A DNA stretch of 64,000 bases from Ochotona curzoniae (Eukaryota; Chordata; Mammalia; Lagomorpha; Ochotonidae), in contig NW_024467119.1 of assembly GCF_017591425.1 (NCBI RefSeq), positions 80,034,894 through 80,098,893 of the forward strand. The letters are read 5' to 3'. The notes under the pieces are model-generated. The model was given only the letters and a program-made list of their open reading frames with translations. It was not told the DNA's origin and ran no database searches. Within the stretch, counting starts at the first letter, position 1, and each line of letters starts with the position of its first letter. Made by a program: the position numbers and the translations under genes. Shown here in pieces: positions 50,091-61,594 of this stretch.

Positions 50091-50412
50091 GTTCTAAGAT
50101 TTATTTTTCTTATTGGGAAGGCAGATTTGCAGAGAGAAGAAGAGACAGAAAGATCTTTCATCTGCTGGTTCACTCCCCAACTAGCTACAATGGCCAGAGC
50201 TGAGTTGATGTGAAGCTGGGAGCCAGGAGCCTCTTCTGGATCTCCCACGTGGGTACAGGGGTCCAAGGCCTTCAGCCATCCTCGACTGCTTTCCCAGGCC
50301 ACAAGCAGGGAGCTGGGTGGGAAGTAAAGCATCCAGGACACAAACTGGCGGCCATGTGGGATCCTGGCAGTTGCAAGTGGAGGATGTGCCAGTTGAGCCA
50401 TTGCAGCAGCCG
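50091..50412 (-). repeat. CSINE, antisense
   Basis: 'gttctaagatttatttttc' tail, 'gctggttcactccccaact' and 'ggcggccatgtgggatcctg', with a worn head. Confidence 0.85.
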
Positions 50413-50685
50413 TGGGGATGGGACGAGCATCCTCGTGCTGTCTCCCACACTGGCTACAGTGAGATCTACTGTTCCCATCTTCAGGCTGGTCACTGCGGCC
50501 ACAGCAATAGTGGGGCCAGTCTGGTAAGTGTGGAGTTAGCTCAAATAGCAGGTACTAAGGGGATTAGGCATGGCCAGGCCAGTTTGTATGTACTTGCTAT
50601 TGATTCTAGAATGCTGTGTTAGGGTGGAATGATCTGTGTGTATTCCAGCTTTGACCACGTTTTAAACTCTTAGTTTTTTTCTTTT

Positions 50686-50998
50686 GGGCCCAGAGCGGTA
50701 GCCTAGTGGCTAAGGTCCTCTTCTTGCATATGCTGGGATCCCATATAGGCATTGGTTCATATTCCCAGTGGCCCCACTTGCCATCCAGCTCCCTGCTTGT
50801 GGCCTGGGAAAGCAGTCGAGGACGGCCCAGGGCTTTGGGACCCTGCACTCGCATGGGAGACCTGGAAGAAGCTCCTGGCTTTGGATCAGCTCAGCTCTGG
50901 CTGTTGTGGCCACTTGGGGAGTGAACCAGTGGATGAAAGATCTTTCTCCCTGTCTCTCTGTAAATCTGACTTTCCACTAAAAATAAATACATTTTTAA
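50686..50998 (+). repeat. CSINE, sense, near full length
   Basis: 'gggcccagagcggtagccta' head, 'gcctgggaaagcagtcgag', 'gtggccacttggggagtgaa' and tail 'aaaaataaatacattttta'. Confidence 0.88.
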
Positions 50999-51282
50999 GA
51001 AGTTTTTTCTTTTTCCATCTTGCTTTGCCTTCACTGGCAAGTCTGGGGGCTAAGGCTGGGTTGGTTTGTGTGGAAATGGAGACTATCCCGATTGCACAGG
51101 GACCTGGGACAGGAGGATGCGTGTGCTGTCGCTTCCTGCAGGCTTGTGTAATTGGTGGAAGCTCAAGGTCGCAAGAGTCTCGGTGGGGTCGAAGCGTAAT
51201 CCCACGTCACAAAGTACCGAATGTCACAAAATCCACACCGTCTCCACTTCCTGTCCATCTCTGTCCATCTTCTGTTCATCTG

Positions 51283-51476
51283 CTAACACACCTGGGCAGG
51301 CAGCAGAGGCTGGCCCAAGTGGGACACTGATGGAGCTCTGGGCTCCTGACTTGCCCTGACCCCGGCCCGGCTATGGGGGCATTGGAGGAGTGAAGCACTA
51401 GCTGGAAGATCTCAGTGTTACTGCCACCCTCTCTGTAACTCTGCCTTTCAACTAAATTGGAAATAAATTTCAAATC
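51283..51476 (+). repeat. CSINE 3' half, sense
   Basis: 'ctaacacacctgggcaggc', 'gatggagctctgggctcctg', 'gaagatctcagtg' and tail 'attggaaataaatttc'. Confidence 0.68.
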
Positions 51477-51533
51477 AATTTGATAGTTCTAGAGAGAAGT
51501 GGAGCACGAGCTTCCTTTGGTTTACTCCTTGCT

Positions 51534-51852
51534 TTAAAATATTTCTTTAGAAATATTTACTCTTATTGGAAAGGCAGATTTGCAGGAAGGAGAGACAGAT
51601 ATTCCTTAGGCTGGTCTGCTCCCCCACGTGGCTGCAGCAGGCAGAGCTGAGCCCAGCTGAAGTCAGGAGCTCCACGCAGGTCTCCCGTGTGGGTGCAGGG
51701 ACCCGGGTACTTGCGTCAGCCTGTTGCTTTCCCAGGCTCCTAAGCAGGAAGCCAGATCACAAGTGGAGCAACCAGGACATGAGCTGGTGCTCATATCGGA
51801 AGCCAGTGTTGCAGGCACTGGGCTCTACCCACTAAACCACAATGCCAGCCCT
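51534..51852 (-). repeat. CSINE, antisense
   Basis: 'cttattggaaaggcagattt', 'ctcccgtgtgggtgcaggg' and head 'aaaccacaatgccagccc'. Confidence 0.8.
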
Positions 51853-52632
51853 TAACTTTTGTTTTTAATATCTACTTTCCCCCTCCACATGTGGACTGAT
51901 AGAGAATGACTGGCTTCTGCACGTTTACCCCAGGACTGGAAGCAGGAGCTTGAGCAGATTTGTTCACAGGCTTTTCACTTGTTTGCACTGGTGTTATCTG
52001 CAGTTGCCGCAGAAGGGAAATGGCCATGACCCGAGGGAGCCTTGGACACATGCAATCCTGTGCAGGAAGCCAGTCAGCCACCCGCTGGCCAGGGACCTGT
52101 TTCCATGCAGCCTCGGGACCTGGGAAAGCCAGCTTGGTGGAAGTGGGGCAGGAGGGACAGGGATGGGCTGGGCAGCTGCAGGTGAACCCTGGGCAAACCA
52201 TCGGCCAGGCGTGATGGAAAGTTCCCTGGAGTCCCTGCTGTGAACATGGTGGTCACACTCCCCTCCCTGGGGTGAGCGCATGCCTGAGACACCATGGCCT
52301 GGTCTTTTCATGCTGTAGGGTTGTGTGCGCGTTGTAGAGGGCCAGGACTATGTACGCCTGCTTGCTGGTTTTTTTTTTTTTTTTTTCAGAGGTTTGGAGA
52401 GAAGCTGGAAACTTTACTCAGGAGCTTTTCTTGCTGAAGTAACTGGTGACTCATAATCCCGCTGCGGCAACTCCAAACTGTACATGAGATGGAAGGCGTG
52501 GGAAACACTGCCCTCTAGGGGTTGGTAGTACATGTGTCTGTGTGCTGTTTTCCATTGCATAAAGTTCCTAATGAGCTTCTGTTTTTGTATTTTATTATTC
52601 TAATTCTACAAGTGTGAGCTAAACGGTTCTCT
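51853..52632 (+). other. Intergenic, no recognised element
   Basis: Holds an 18-20-T run at about 52369-52388 that may be a decayed retroposon tail. No gene supported. Confidence 0.4.
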
Positions 52633-52635
52633 CTT

Positions 52636-52916
52636 TTAAGATTTATTTAGGTTTTTTTTTCTTTTAATTTTAAAGAGAGAGAAAGAGAAAAGCTTCCATC
52701 CACTGGTCACCCCCCAAATGGCCACAGCAACTGGAACGGAGCTGATCCAAGACTGGAAACCAGGGCATCTCCCACAGGGGTGGAAGGGGCCCAAGCGTCT
52801 CCCACTGCTCTCCCGGGAGCTGCATGGGAAGTGGAACAGCTGCGATGTAAACTGGTGCCCCTGTGGGATGCTGGCGCCGGAGGCAGAGGCTTAACCTGCC
52901 ACACAGCACCAGCCCA
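52636..52916 (-). repeat. CSINE, antisense, older
   Basis: 'tcttttaagatttatttagg' tail, 'aaatggccacagcaactgg' and head 'caccagccc'. Confidence 0.72.
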
Positions 52917-53189
52917 AAGCTGAACTGTTTCTTGTGAAACACAAGCAAAAACAGGACATGATCAGTCTTCCCAAACAAACAAAGGTTCTCTTTTCCCCAG
53001 TCATAGCTCTGGTTTTATGGAGTCCTTTGAGCTCGATGTTGTGGTTTGGGGGGGGGGGGTGGGCGATCCATGTGCTGGCAGCGCCCTCCCCAGGATGGCT
53101 GCACCTTGGGAGTGGGTTAGTGCTGTGGATCGGTGTCTGGTAGGAGGAGACGCGTTCCCACGAGACTGCCTTGTTAGGAAACAGTGGTT

Positions 53190-53430
53190 CCACATGGGTG
53201 CCCGGCACAGGGGCCAGGAATTCCCACTTTCCATCTCACGGTCCTGACTCCTTTGCCTTCTGTGCAGTCTTTTGCACCTGCGTGCCCTGGGAGGCAGCAG
53301 ATGGTGCTCAGGTGCTTAGGCCCCTGCCACCCATGGGAGACACCTAGATGGAGTTCCTGGCTCCTGGTGTTGGCAGCAATTTGGAGAGTGAACCAGTGGC
53401 TTGAAAGTTCTTTGTCTCCTGCCTTTTAAA
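53190..53430 (+). repeat. CSINE, sense, old subfamily
   Basis: 'tgccctgggaggcagcagat', 'gatggagttcctggctcctg' and 'gagagtgaaccagtgg'. Confidence 0.62.
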
Positions 53431-53873
53431 GAGAATGAGAATAGCTCAGCGTACAGACACACTGTCTTACACCCGCAGACACACACTTAGTCACTCTCCC
53501 ACACAAGCCTGGGTGTTCCCCGGTCTCCTTCACTGTGTGAAGCTGGCTGTGTTGCCATGCTGTGGCACAGCCAGGGAGGACTCACTGGCATGCTAGCACT
53601 GTTTGGCCTCCCTGCCTACCAGAATTCTGAGCCACACAAGCCTCAGATGATATTGCTATAGCAACACAGAAGGACTGAGACAGCAGGGACAGTACTGATG
53701 AAGTGCATGGTTTGCTTTCCCTTTCCAGCAGTCTGAGTTGTGTGGCTTCTGGCGTGATGCTTGCTGGCAATGTGAGTCTAAGGTTTTAAACGCAAGTGCT
53801 GTGTGTTGTGGCACGGCCATTCCCAGGGAATCAGGAAACCGCTTTAAGATAGGTTGGTTGAAAATCAAGTTCT
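53431..53873 (+). other. Intergenic, no recognised element
   Basis: No gene or repeat family supported. Confidence 0.4.
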
Positions 53874-54195
53874 GGGACCTGGCGCAGTGGCGCAGTGGTT
53901 AAGGTCCTCGCCTTGCACGCCCCAGGATCCCATATGGGCGCCAGTTCTAATCCCGGCAGCCCTGCTTCCCTTCCAGCTCCCCGCCTGTGGCCCAGGAAAG
54001 CAGTCGAGGACGGCCCAATGCTTTGGGAACCTGCACCTGCGTGGGAGACCCAGAAGAGGCTCCTGGCATAGTATCGGCCGTTGCGCTCACTTGGGGAATG
54101 AAACATCGGATGGAAGATCTTCCTCTCTGTCTCTCCTCTCTGTATATCCGCCTTTCCAATAAAAAAATAATAAAAACAAATCTTAAAAAAAAAAG
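53874..54195 (+). mobile_element. Young CSINE, sense, small deletion in 3' body
   Basis: 'cagtggcgcagtggttaagg' A-box region, 'cagttctaatcccggc' B-box region, tail of AATAAAAACAAATC. The 'ctggcttcggatcgg' segment is deleted near 54066. Confidence 0.9.
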
Positions 54196-54283
54196 ATTTA
54201 AAAAAAAAGAAAAGAAAGTTTTGCTTTGGTTTTAAGAATAATCAGATTTATAAAAACACACCAAAAAAAAAAAAATACTGTAT

Positions 54284-54480
54284 ATATAGAGAGGGAGAGA
54301 CAGGAAAAGCAATCCATCTGCTGGCACACTCCCCAAATGGCTGCATCAGCCAGAGCTGGGCTAGTCTGAAACCAGGAGCCAGGTGCTGCTTCTGGGTTCC
54401 CCATGTGGGTGCAAGGGCCCAAACTGCCCTCCTGCACTGCTTTCCCAAGCCATAAGAAGGGAGCGGAGTCAGAAACAGAG
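54284..54480 (-). repeat. CSINE fragment, antisense
   Basis: 'gagggagagacaggaaaagc', 'gcacactccccaaatggctg' and 'catgtgggtgcaagggccc', truncated at about 54480. Confidence 0.65.
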
Positions 54481-54499
54481 CAGCTTCCATGGAAGGAAA

Positions 54500-55870
54500 C
54501 AGCCAAGAGGTCATGGAAAGTGTCCCACCGGCATACACTTGGCATGGGTCGGGGGCAGACCAGGCTGAATCAGTTCACGTCATCCACTGGCAAATCCGAA
54601 CACTGGAAGAGAGTGTGGGTCGAGCCAGGTTCGGTCGCGACAAAAGCAGTACGCAACACGGAATGCCAAGGTGAGGTTTCCTGTGCCAGATGTGACCAAA
54701 GCACCCAACCAGCAGCACACGTGAGAACAAGGAAGGGAGGGGGCAGAGCTGGCAGGGGAATAAAGGGTGGTTCCCTTGCTGAACGGCTACCCCCACTGGA
54801 CAGCAAGGGCTGGGATGGGGACAGACCAGACTAGGCAGGGCTACAACACCTGTGCGCCTCATGTGGCCCAGATCAGGGAAAAGCCAGGCTGGGCTGATTA
54901 TTCCTACTGGTGCAAACAAAATTAGAGTGGGTGAGGGTTGTTGGGGCTTAACCACAGCATCAGCTGGCAGAAACTGGCACTGGGAACTAGTTTTGTCAAG
55001 TTAAACTACAGAACCTCCTGGAGAGTGCATAATCCTGGAGTGAGAGAGACCTGCGAGGGAAATAGTGGGCTCCTCCCTCTTGGGTTACCACCCCCCCCCA
55101 TGGAAGGGCACGAAAACTAGGACAGGGGCTGGGGTGGCTTGAGAGACACCCAACAACATCCGTGAGGGCTGGATAGTGGAGCTGGTTAGATGGAACAAGG
55201 TTTTAATACCCATTGACATGTATGAGAGCAGAAGGGGATGTGGGACAGACTGGACTAGTCTGCCACACATACTGGCAAACCAGGGCAGGGGGCGGGCCGG
55301 GTGGGGGTTATTGTGGGTCGCTCCAACTAGGCTGCAACCCACATTTGTTTATGTGAGGGCTGAGCGTGTGCTGGGCAGAACCAGGCTGAACTGCAACACC
55401 CATTGTCTCCAGTGGAAGACAGGGATGGAAACAGAACCGACCCAGCAATTGCAACCACCAGTTGATTGAGCAATGGACTGTGCTGGGCCCTGTACTTGCT
55501 AGTACATACAAGAATCTGGTCTAGAAACAGCTCAGACAAAGTTTCTTTGGGGATCTCCCCAATCGAGTTTCTGGACTCAGAACCCTAACCATCAAAAGAC
55601 AGGACAGAACAAGTCAATCAACCATCTCAGCTATATGTTGGCAGTGAAAAACTGGGCAAACGGAGACTCTAAGATGGACTATGTCAATCAGTGGATTCTT
55701 CAACGACCTCATTGTGCTTGGAGTGGTGAGAGTGGCAGCAATTCAGAACTGTTGAACTATCAAAACCACTTGAGCAAGACCCTCGGAGCATGCCCCACAT
55801 CAGGGACCTGGGGTGGGTGGGAGACCGGGTGGGGCTTCTCCCTTAAAATCCCATTTTACATCAGATATAT
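54500..55870 (+). repeat. Possible lagomorph L1 5'-UTR-like region with imperfect tandem monomers
   Basis: Blocks of the form (a)ccaggctgaact / 'acaacacctgtg' / 'tactggcaaac' / gggtgggggt recur at about 54565, 54820, 54885, 55235 and 55370. A related stretch lies reversed at 59045-59540. The L1 assignment is inference; no open frame survives. Confidence 0.42.
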
Positions 55871-55892
55871 TAAGGAAACATTTTTTTTAACT

Positions 55893-55985
55893 GGTGGTTG
55901 TGGGGGGCGGAGAGAGAAACAGAGCAGCTTCCCATATGGGATAGCAGCACTGCAGGCAGAGGGTTAGGATGCCAGCATGCCACCC
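55893..55985 (-). repeat. CSINE head fragment, antisense
   Basis: 'agcagcttcccatatgggat' and 'actgcaggcagagggttag'; only the head quarter is left. Confidence 0.5.
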
Positions 55986-56485
55986 CCACGAGCATACTTC
56001 TAAAATTAGGTGGTTGGTTTAGTTTCCACTGTTCCTGTTGAAAAATTCTTACAAACTCAGTGACTCGAAATAACAAAAATGCATTAGCAGTTTTAGGTCG
56101 GGCATCCAGTGTGAGTCCAACTGGGCTAATCCAGGCTCGAAGGAGAATCTGCTTCCTGCCTCTCCTTCCCCAGATCCTGGAGGCTGCCCGCATGCCAGGG
56201 ACCAGCGCCCTGCTTCTGTCTTTTTTGTTGTTGTTCCATTATATGATTCCATAAGCACAAGGATTTCCCATTGCCACCACTCCCTCCCCCTCCAAATTAT
56301 TACAATAGTGTAAGCCTTCAGCAACAGTCACACGTCCATCATTGTGCAGGCTGCGTGTGTCATGGCATTGCAGGTATAGGTAATGGTAGAAAATTCTACC
56401 ATTCAGAGCCAGCGACAATCAGCCTCTCGAGGATTCTGCTTCTAATGTTGCACGTTTTACTCCAGAGCCAGGAAAGGGCCTCTGT
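55986..56485 (+). other. Intergenic, no recognised element
   Basis: No gene or repeat family supported. Confidence 0.35.
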
Positions 56486-56615
56486 TCGTTTTAAGGCCAT
56501 AAACAGAGAGCTGGATTGGAAGTGGAGTAGCCAGGACTTGAACTGGCAGCTGTGTTGGGTTCCATCACCAGAGGCAGAGGATTAGCTTGCTGTGCCACCA
56601 CACTGGCCTCAAGGG
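56486..56615 (-). repeat. CSINE head fragment, antisense
   Basis: 'gagagctggattggaagtgg', 'ccaggacttgaactggcagc' and 'tgccaccacactggcc'. Confidence 0.65.
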
Positions 56616-56875
56616 CCTCCTATTCAAAGGACTTACAGGTTAGATGGAATGCATCCAAAAAGAACTGCTGCACCGTGAGTTCCTTCCTTCCTTTATGGAC
56701 ATCTTCGGCAGAGTCTGATTTCATGGTTTCCAGGCCCTCTCTGGGGCAAAGGTCATTCCACCTGCCGCAACGCAGGTAAGAGCATCTTCATTACAACATT
56801 TGAATCAGTCATGAGTTGGAAATAAAAATTCTGCTAGAGGAACAAGTTTCAGCGATAACACGTAAAGCTGTTGGA

Positions 56876-57310
56876 GTACAGCAGTCCCCCCGGCCCAGAG
56901 TTTCTCTTTCTGTGGTATCAACCTGTGGTCAACCATGATCTGAAAATACTCAATGGAAAATTCCAGAAAAGAAACAATTCATAAGCTTTAAGTTGATTAT
57001 TGCCCTCAGTAGCAGAGAGCTTGTTCCCGCACTTGGCCTTCGCCCTCCTGTCCAGGGTGCCCACCTTGCATTGGTAGCCTTTGTGGTTACCGGTGTGGCA
57101 GTGCCTGTGCTTGTGTAGCCCTTATTTTCCATAATAATGCCCTTAGAGTCTAAGACTTGTGTTGCAAAGGAGACACCGGGCAGTGAGCCCTGGAAGGACA
57201 GATCAGCTCTGGCACCATAGGGCAAACTTTGCAGGGCATATGGGACAGAGGTCCATGGTTTCAGGCATCCACGGGAGAGTCTTGGGACATTTGCTTGAAG
57301 GGTAAGAGGG
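56876..57310 (+). mobile_element. Tigger-like (TcMar) DNA transposon remnant
   Basis: Left end CAGCAGTCCCCCC directly after a TA, then 'tggtatcaacctgtggtcaa' and 'aatggaaaattccagaaaag'. Right end 'ggtttcaggcatccacggga' / gagtcttggga. Both match my memory of non-autonomous Tigger elements. The interior has no transposase frame. Confidence 0.6.
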
Positions 57311-57548
57311 AACTGCCATGCTATGGAAGCTTCTGAAAAGACAATGACCCCGACACAGGAGGAAGTGGAATCCCACATTGACACCTGACCTTGGCCTGTC
57401 TTGGGCGCGTTTAGGGGCAGGATTAGACATGCCTTTTCACTCTGCTATGTTTTAGGGCTCAGGGCATTGTTTATTAGAAGCAAGTTTGACTCCCAGCAGC
57501 CCCAGCTCCTGCCCAAACTTAATTCAGTCTTCAGAGAGGTGTGTTTTG

Positions 57549-57848
57549 GGGCCTGGCGCAATGGCTCTATTGGCTAATTGCCAGGATCCCATAGGGGCAC
57601 CGGTTCATATCCCAGCTGTTCCATTTCCCATCCAGCTCCCTGCCTGTGGCCTGGGAAAGCAGTCGAGGGACCTTGGAACCCTGCACCCACATGGGAGACC
57701 CAGAAGAAGCTTCTAGCTCCTGGCTTCAGTTGGGCTCAGCTCTGGCCATTGTGGCCATTTGAGGAGTGAACCAGTGGATGAAAAATCTTTCTCTGACTTC
57801 CCTTGCTCTGTAAATCTGCCTTTCCAATAAAAATAAATTAAAAGAAAA
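57549..57848 (+). repeat. CSINE, sense
   Basis: 'ggggcctggcgcaatggct' head, 'gcctgggaaagcagtcgagg', 'gaggagtgaaccagtgg' and tail 'ccaataaaaataaatta'. About 15 bp of the head is missing near 57575. Confidence 0.88.
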
Positions 57849-58339
57849 ATGAAGTATGTTTTATTGAACATTGATGAAGAGTGAATGTCTTAAGAATCAA
57901 ATACAATTCTAACAAAATTTGTGCTATAGTATAAAAGGACGTAATGTAAAGGCAAGGTGAAATTTTTAGTCAACATTCTCTAGTAACAAAGATCTCTCAA
58001 ATATAGTTGGTAGCAATAACTTGAACTTGGCCTAAAGGTGGCTAAGAGTATTTTTATGGGTATGTCCAACATACTGAATGCCTGTCTTGACCTAAATGTA
58101 TTCCATTGAAATGGTGCTCAAGTATTATACAAGCTACTTTAAAAAATACATGTACTATAATATTTATGCAAGCTCATGTTAGCATTTTAAAACAATAACT
58201 TCTGTATGACTAAGGCATTTAAATGATTCTATAGCCCTGCTGTAATGCGAAGGTGGTATCACTTTACATGAAATATGTCTGTATTTCAACCAATTTTTAA
58301 AAGAGTTTGACAAAACATATTCGGCAATAGTAATACACA
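57849..58339 (+). other. Intergenic AT-rich segment
   Basis: No element identified with confidence; it may be further L1 3' sequence. Confidence 0.35.
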
Positions 58340-59040
58340 CAGGCATTTGTTCCTTCTTTTAAAATTTGTTTGTCTTTCTGTGCCTGGCTTATTCCACTCA
58401 CCATGATCTCTTCTAGTTGCATGTGTCTTGAAGCAAATGGTAGAATTACATCCTTTTGAAGGCTTATTTATTTTTATTTCAAAGTCAGATAGACAAGAGG
58501 AGGAGAGACAGAGAGGAAGATCTTCTGTCTGATGGATTCACTCCCCAGTTGGCCACAACGGCCAGAGTTGAGCTAATCCAAAGCCAGGAGCCAGGAGCCT
58601 CTTCCAGATCTCCAGCGCAGGTGAAGGGTCCCAAGGCTTTGGACTGTCCTTGACTGCTTTCCCAGGTCACAAGCAGAGAGCTGGGAGGGAAACAGAGCCA
58701 CTGGGATTAGAACCAGCGCCCATATGGGATCCTGGTGCATGCAAAGTGAGGACTTCAGCCATTAGGCTGTTGCACTGGACCCTAGAATTATATTATTTTT
58801 ATGCAGCTAAATAATACTCCATTGTGTATATATACCATAGCTTCTTTAACCATTCATGTGATGATGGGCACTGTAGCTGATTGTCCATTTTGGCTGTTGT
58901 GAATAGTACAGTACAGCTGTAAACATGATGATGCAACTATCCCTTTGATTCCTTGTGCTCATGCCTTTTGGGTATATATCCAGCAGTGGGGTTGCTGGAT
59001 CACAGGGCAAGTCTATTTCTAGTTTTAAAGAGCGACTGTT
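58340..59040 (-). mobile_element. L1 3' region, antisense, interrupted by a CSINE
   Basis: On the + strand it reads as the familiar reverse of the L1 3' end: 'ctggcttattccactcacca', 'aataatactccattgtgtat', 'gggtatatatccagcagtgg' and 'ttgctggatcacagggcaa'. A CSINE at 58446-58783 splits it. No frame is intact. Confidence 0.7.
58446..58783 (-). mobile_element. CSINE inserted inside the L1, antisense
   Basis: Full-length body from 'gcttatttatttttatttc' to 'gttgcactggaccc'. TAGAATTACAT (58442 side) and TAGAATTATAT (58783 side) are the target duplication, and the L1 text continues across it. Confidence 0.88.
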
Positions 59041-59044
59041 CCTC

Positions 59045-59540
59045 TTTCTCCCAGTTTGGTGCGTGCCAGCCTCTGCTGCAGCCTGGTCTGTCCAGCCTGT
59101 GTCCCACTTGGCTCTCATGCACATTCATGGGTGTTGTGGCTTAGTTCAGTCCCACCCACTCCCAGACCTGGCTCCCATGTATGCTGACAGGTGCCACTGT
59201 CTGTCCACCCTGGCCCATCCCCAGCCCTGGTTCTTATGCAGTGGAGTGCCTACAGTCTCCTGCAAGGCATGCTCCTATACCTGGATCTTACACCTGCCAG
59301 GGGGCTTACTGTCCAGCCCCACAAGACCTGTACCCAGTCCCAGCGCCTGCCAGCTGATGCTGTAGGCTAGCCTGGCTGGCCCTCACCCATTCTGGAGCCC
59401 TTTTGTGCCAGTGGGTGCACCAGCCCAGCTTAGCCTGGCCCCTTCCCAGACAGGCCTACCCTTAATCCCAGCCCCACACCCACCAGTGGAAGCAGTAGCC
59501 CAGCAAGGGAGTCCCGAAAGTTCCCCCACCAGGCCTTTCC
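59045..59540 (-). repeat. Possible L1 5'-UTR-like monomers, antisense, joined to the L1 3' end
   Basis: Reverse complement shows the same block style as 54500-55870 (acaacaccca, agaccaggct, gggctggtgc). It abuts the L1 3' sequence in the same orientation with no ORF1/ORF2 between. Inference only. Confidence 0.4.
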
Positions 59541-59594
59541 AGTACAAATAAATCTTCAAAAATAGAAGAATAGTTTTACATGGGGAGAAATGTT

Positions 59595-59750
59595 TATTTG
59601 TCAAAAAATTTTAAAAAGTAAATAACTTATAAATAAATAAAACTATATAAATATTTTATATAAATTTTTATATAAATGTTATAGATTTAAAATATAAATA
59701 AAATTAAAAATAAATAAAGCTTTAAAAATAAATAAATAAATTTAAGAGAA
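59595..59750 (+). repeat. AT-rich simple sequence (AAATAAAT type)
   Basis: About 155 bp of A/T with TATAAAT and AAATAAATAAAT units, probably an expanded retroposon tail. Confidence 0.8.
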
Positions 59751-59819
59751 AAATGTCAACTATTGGCTGAAATAAGTTTCCAGGTTCAAATATGAAACTC
59801 AGTAGGTTTGTGAATGCAA

Positions 59820-59850
<31 letters not shown>
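59820..59850 (+). repeat. (GT)n microsatellite
   Basis: About 14 GT units directly before the T-rich end of an antisense CSINE. Confidence 0.9.
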
Positions 59851-60187
59851 TTTTAATTGGAAAGGCAGATTTACAGAGAAAGATCTAGATTTAGAGTTTT
59901 TAAAAAAGATTTAGAGAGAAGATCTTCCATCTATGTTCACTCCCCAGTTCATGGTCACTATGGCCAGAGCTGAGCCAATCTGAATGAAGCCAGGAGCCAG
60001 GAGCTTCCTCCAGTTCTCCTACGCGGGTGCAGGGTCCCAAGGCTTTGGATCATCCTCGACTGCTTTCCCAGGCCACAGGCAGGGAGCTGGATGGGAAGTG
60101 GAGCTGCCGGGATGTGAATCAGTGTCCATATGGGATCCTAGAGCATGCAAGGTTGAGAATTTAGCTATGAGCCATTGTGCTGGCCCT
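59851..60187 (-). repeat. CSINE, antisense
   Basis: 'ttttaattggaaaggcagat', a small tail duplication ('tttagag' twice), 'gagctggatgggaagtgg' and head 'cattgtgctggccc'. Confidence 0.85.
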
Positions 60188-60249
60188 GAAATGTTTTGAC
60201 TCAGTATATTTTGGATTTGCAATTGCTTTACCAAGATATTTGTGCCAAA

Positions 60250-60560
60250 ACAGTGGCCGAACAGACTAATCCTCTACCTTCAAGTGCTGGAGTCCTAATA
60301 GGCATTGGTTTGTGTCCTGGCTGCTCCAGTTCTGATTCCAATACCTGCTTATAGCCTGGGAAAATAGCAGAGGATGGTTCAAGTCCTTGGGCCCTCACAC
60401 CTACATGGGAGATTCAGAAGAAATTCCTGGCTCAGAGCTTCAGAGTATCCCAGCTCTGGCCATTGTGGCCAGCAGATGGAAGGTCTTCCTGTCTCTATCT
60501 CTCCTTCTATCTATAAACCTTCCTTCCAAATTAAAAATAAACCTTTTGAAAAAAGACATA
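60250..60560 (+). repeat. CSINE, sense, older
   Basis: 'acagtggccgaacagac' head, 'agcctgggaaaatagcagag', 'acctacatgggagattcag' and tail 'aattaaaaataaacc'. Confidence 0.75.
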
Positions 60561-61214
60561 ACCCCTTGTTTTTATCTTCCCAAACATTGCAACCCATCTG
60601 TCCTCTGCCCAAGTGGGAGCCACACTTTTCCTCTCCCATGGTCGATCACTGTATGAATGGCATTGAACACAGTTTAGAAACAAGTGCTGCCCGGGGCCCT
60701 GTCTCCAGTCTACTGGGTAAGCTAGGTGGGGATTTTCTAGTCATTTGGCAAGACCTGATTTCAAAGTCAAGAAATGAATTTGTCCTGTTTAAATGGGCCC
60801 ATTGCCTGAGATTTTGTGGGTAGAAGGAGCCTCAGGAGCGGTGAGCCAGTAGTTGCTGGTATAACTGGAAAACGGATGTTGACAGCCTCCCTGGACATAA
60901 TGTCTTGTTTAGACTGTTTGGAATGATTGGGCAGTTAGCTGCAGTTATGCTCTTTTGTAGGCCCAGAATGGTCTGGAAATATGGGACTATCTCAAAATCC
61001 AGCAAGAATGAATGGCACTGAACACACAAAAATAGTGTGTGGAATAATAATTAGAAATTATTATATTCATTATATAAAATTTATGCATATGCTTTGATTT
61101 GAATCCAAGGAAAATAAAAAGAAATATACATAGTAACATACTACATTCTGGGACTCTTCCAAAGGGCACAGACATTTAGTATTTTAGCAACTTTCATTTT
61201 CAAATTGCATCTCA
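60561..61214 (+). other. Intergenic unique segment
   Basis: No gene or repeat family supported. Confidence 0.35.
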
Positions 61215-61512
61215 TCATTTTTTTAAAAAAACGATTTATTTATTTTTACTTAAGAGGCAAGTTTTACAGAGAGGTCCTCCATCTGCTGGTTCACCCCCCA
61301 GAAGACTGAACCAATCTAGAGCCAGAAGCCAGGAGCTTTTTCCAGGTCTCCCACCTGAGGCACAAGGACTTGAACCATCCTTCACTGCTTTCCCAGGCCA
61401 CAGGCAGGCAGATGGATCAGAAATGCAACAGCCAGGAAGAGAACCGGCACCCATAGGGGATTCTGGTGCTGCAGGCAGAGGATCAACTTGTGATACCACC
61501 ATACAGGCCCCA
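61215..61512 (-). repeat. CSINE, antisense
   Basis: T-run/aaaaaaacgatttattt tail, 'tctcccacctgaggcaca', 'aaccggcacccatag' and head 'gataccaccatacaggcccc'. Confidence 0.8.
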
Positions 61513-61594
61513 TCTTTGATCATTCAAAAAGCTTTCTTGGTTTCGTGGAAGTTGTGACAAATTATTTATAGTTGAAATTATCTATGGTAGAAAA

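Noticed and set aside
54575..54955. Minus-strand frame of 126 codons as a possible new gene
   Set aside because: It lies in repeat-like monomer sequence with no conserved motif, start context or poly(A) signal.
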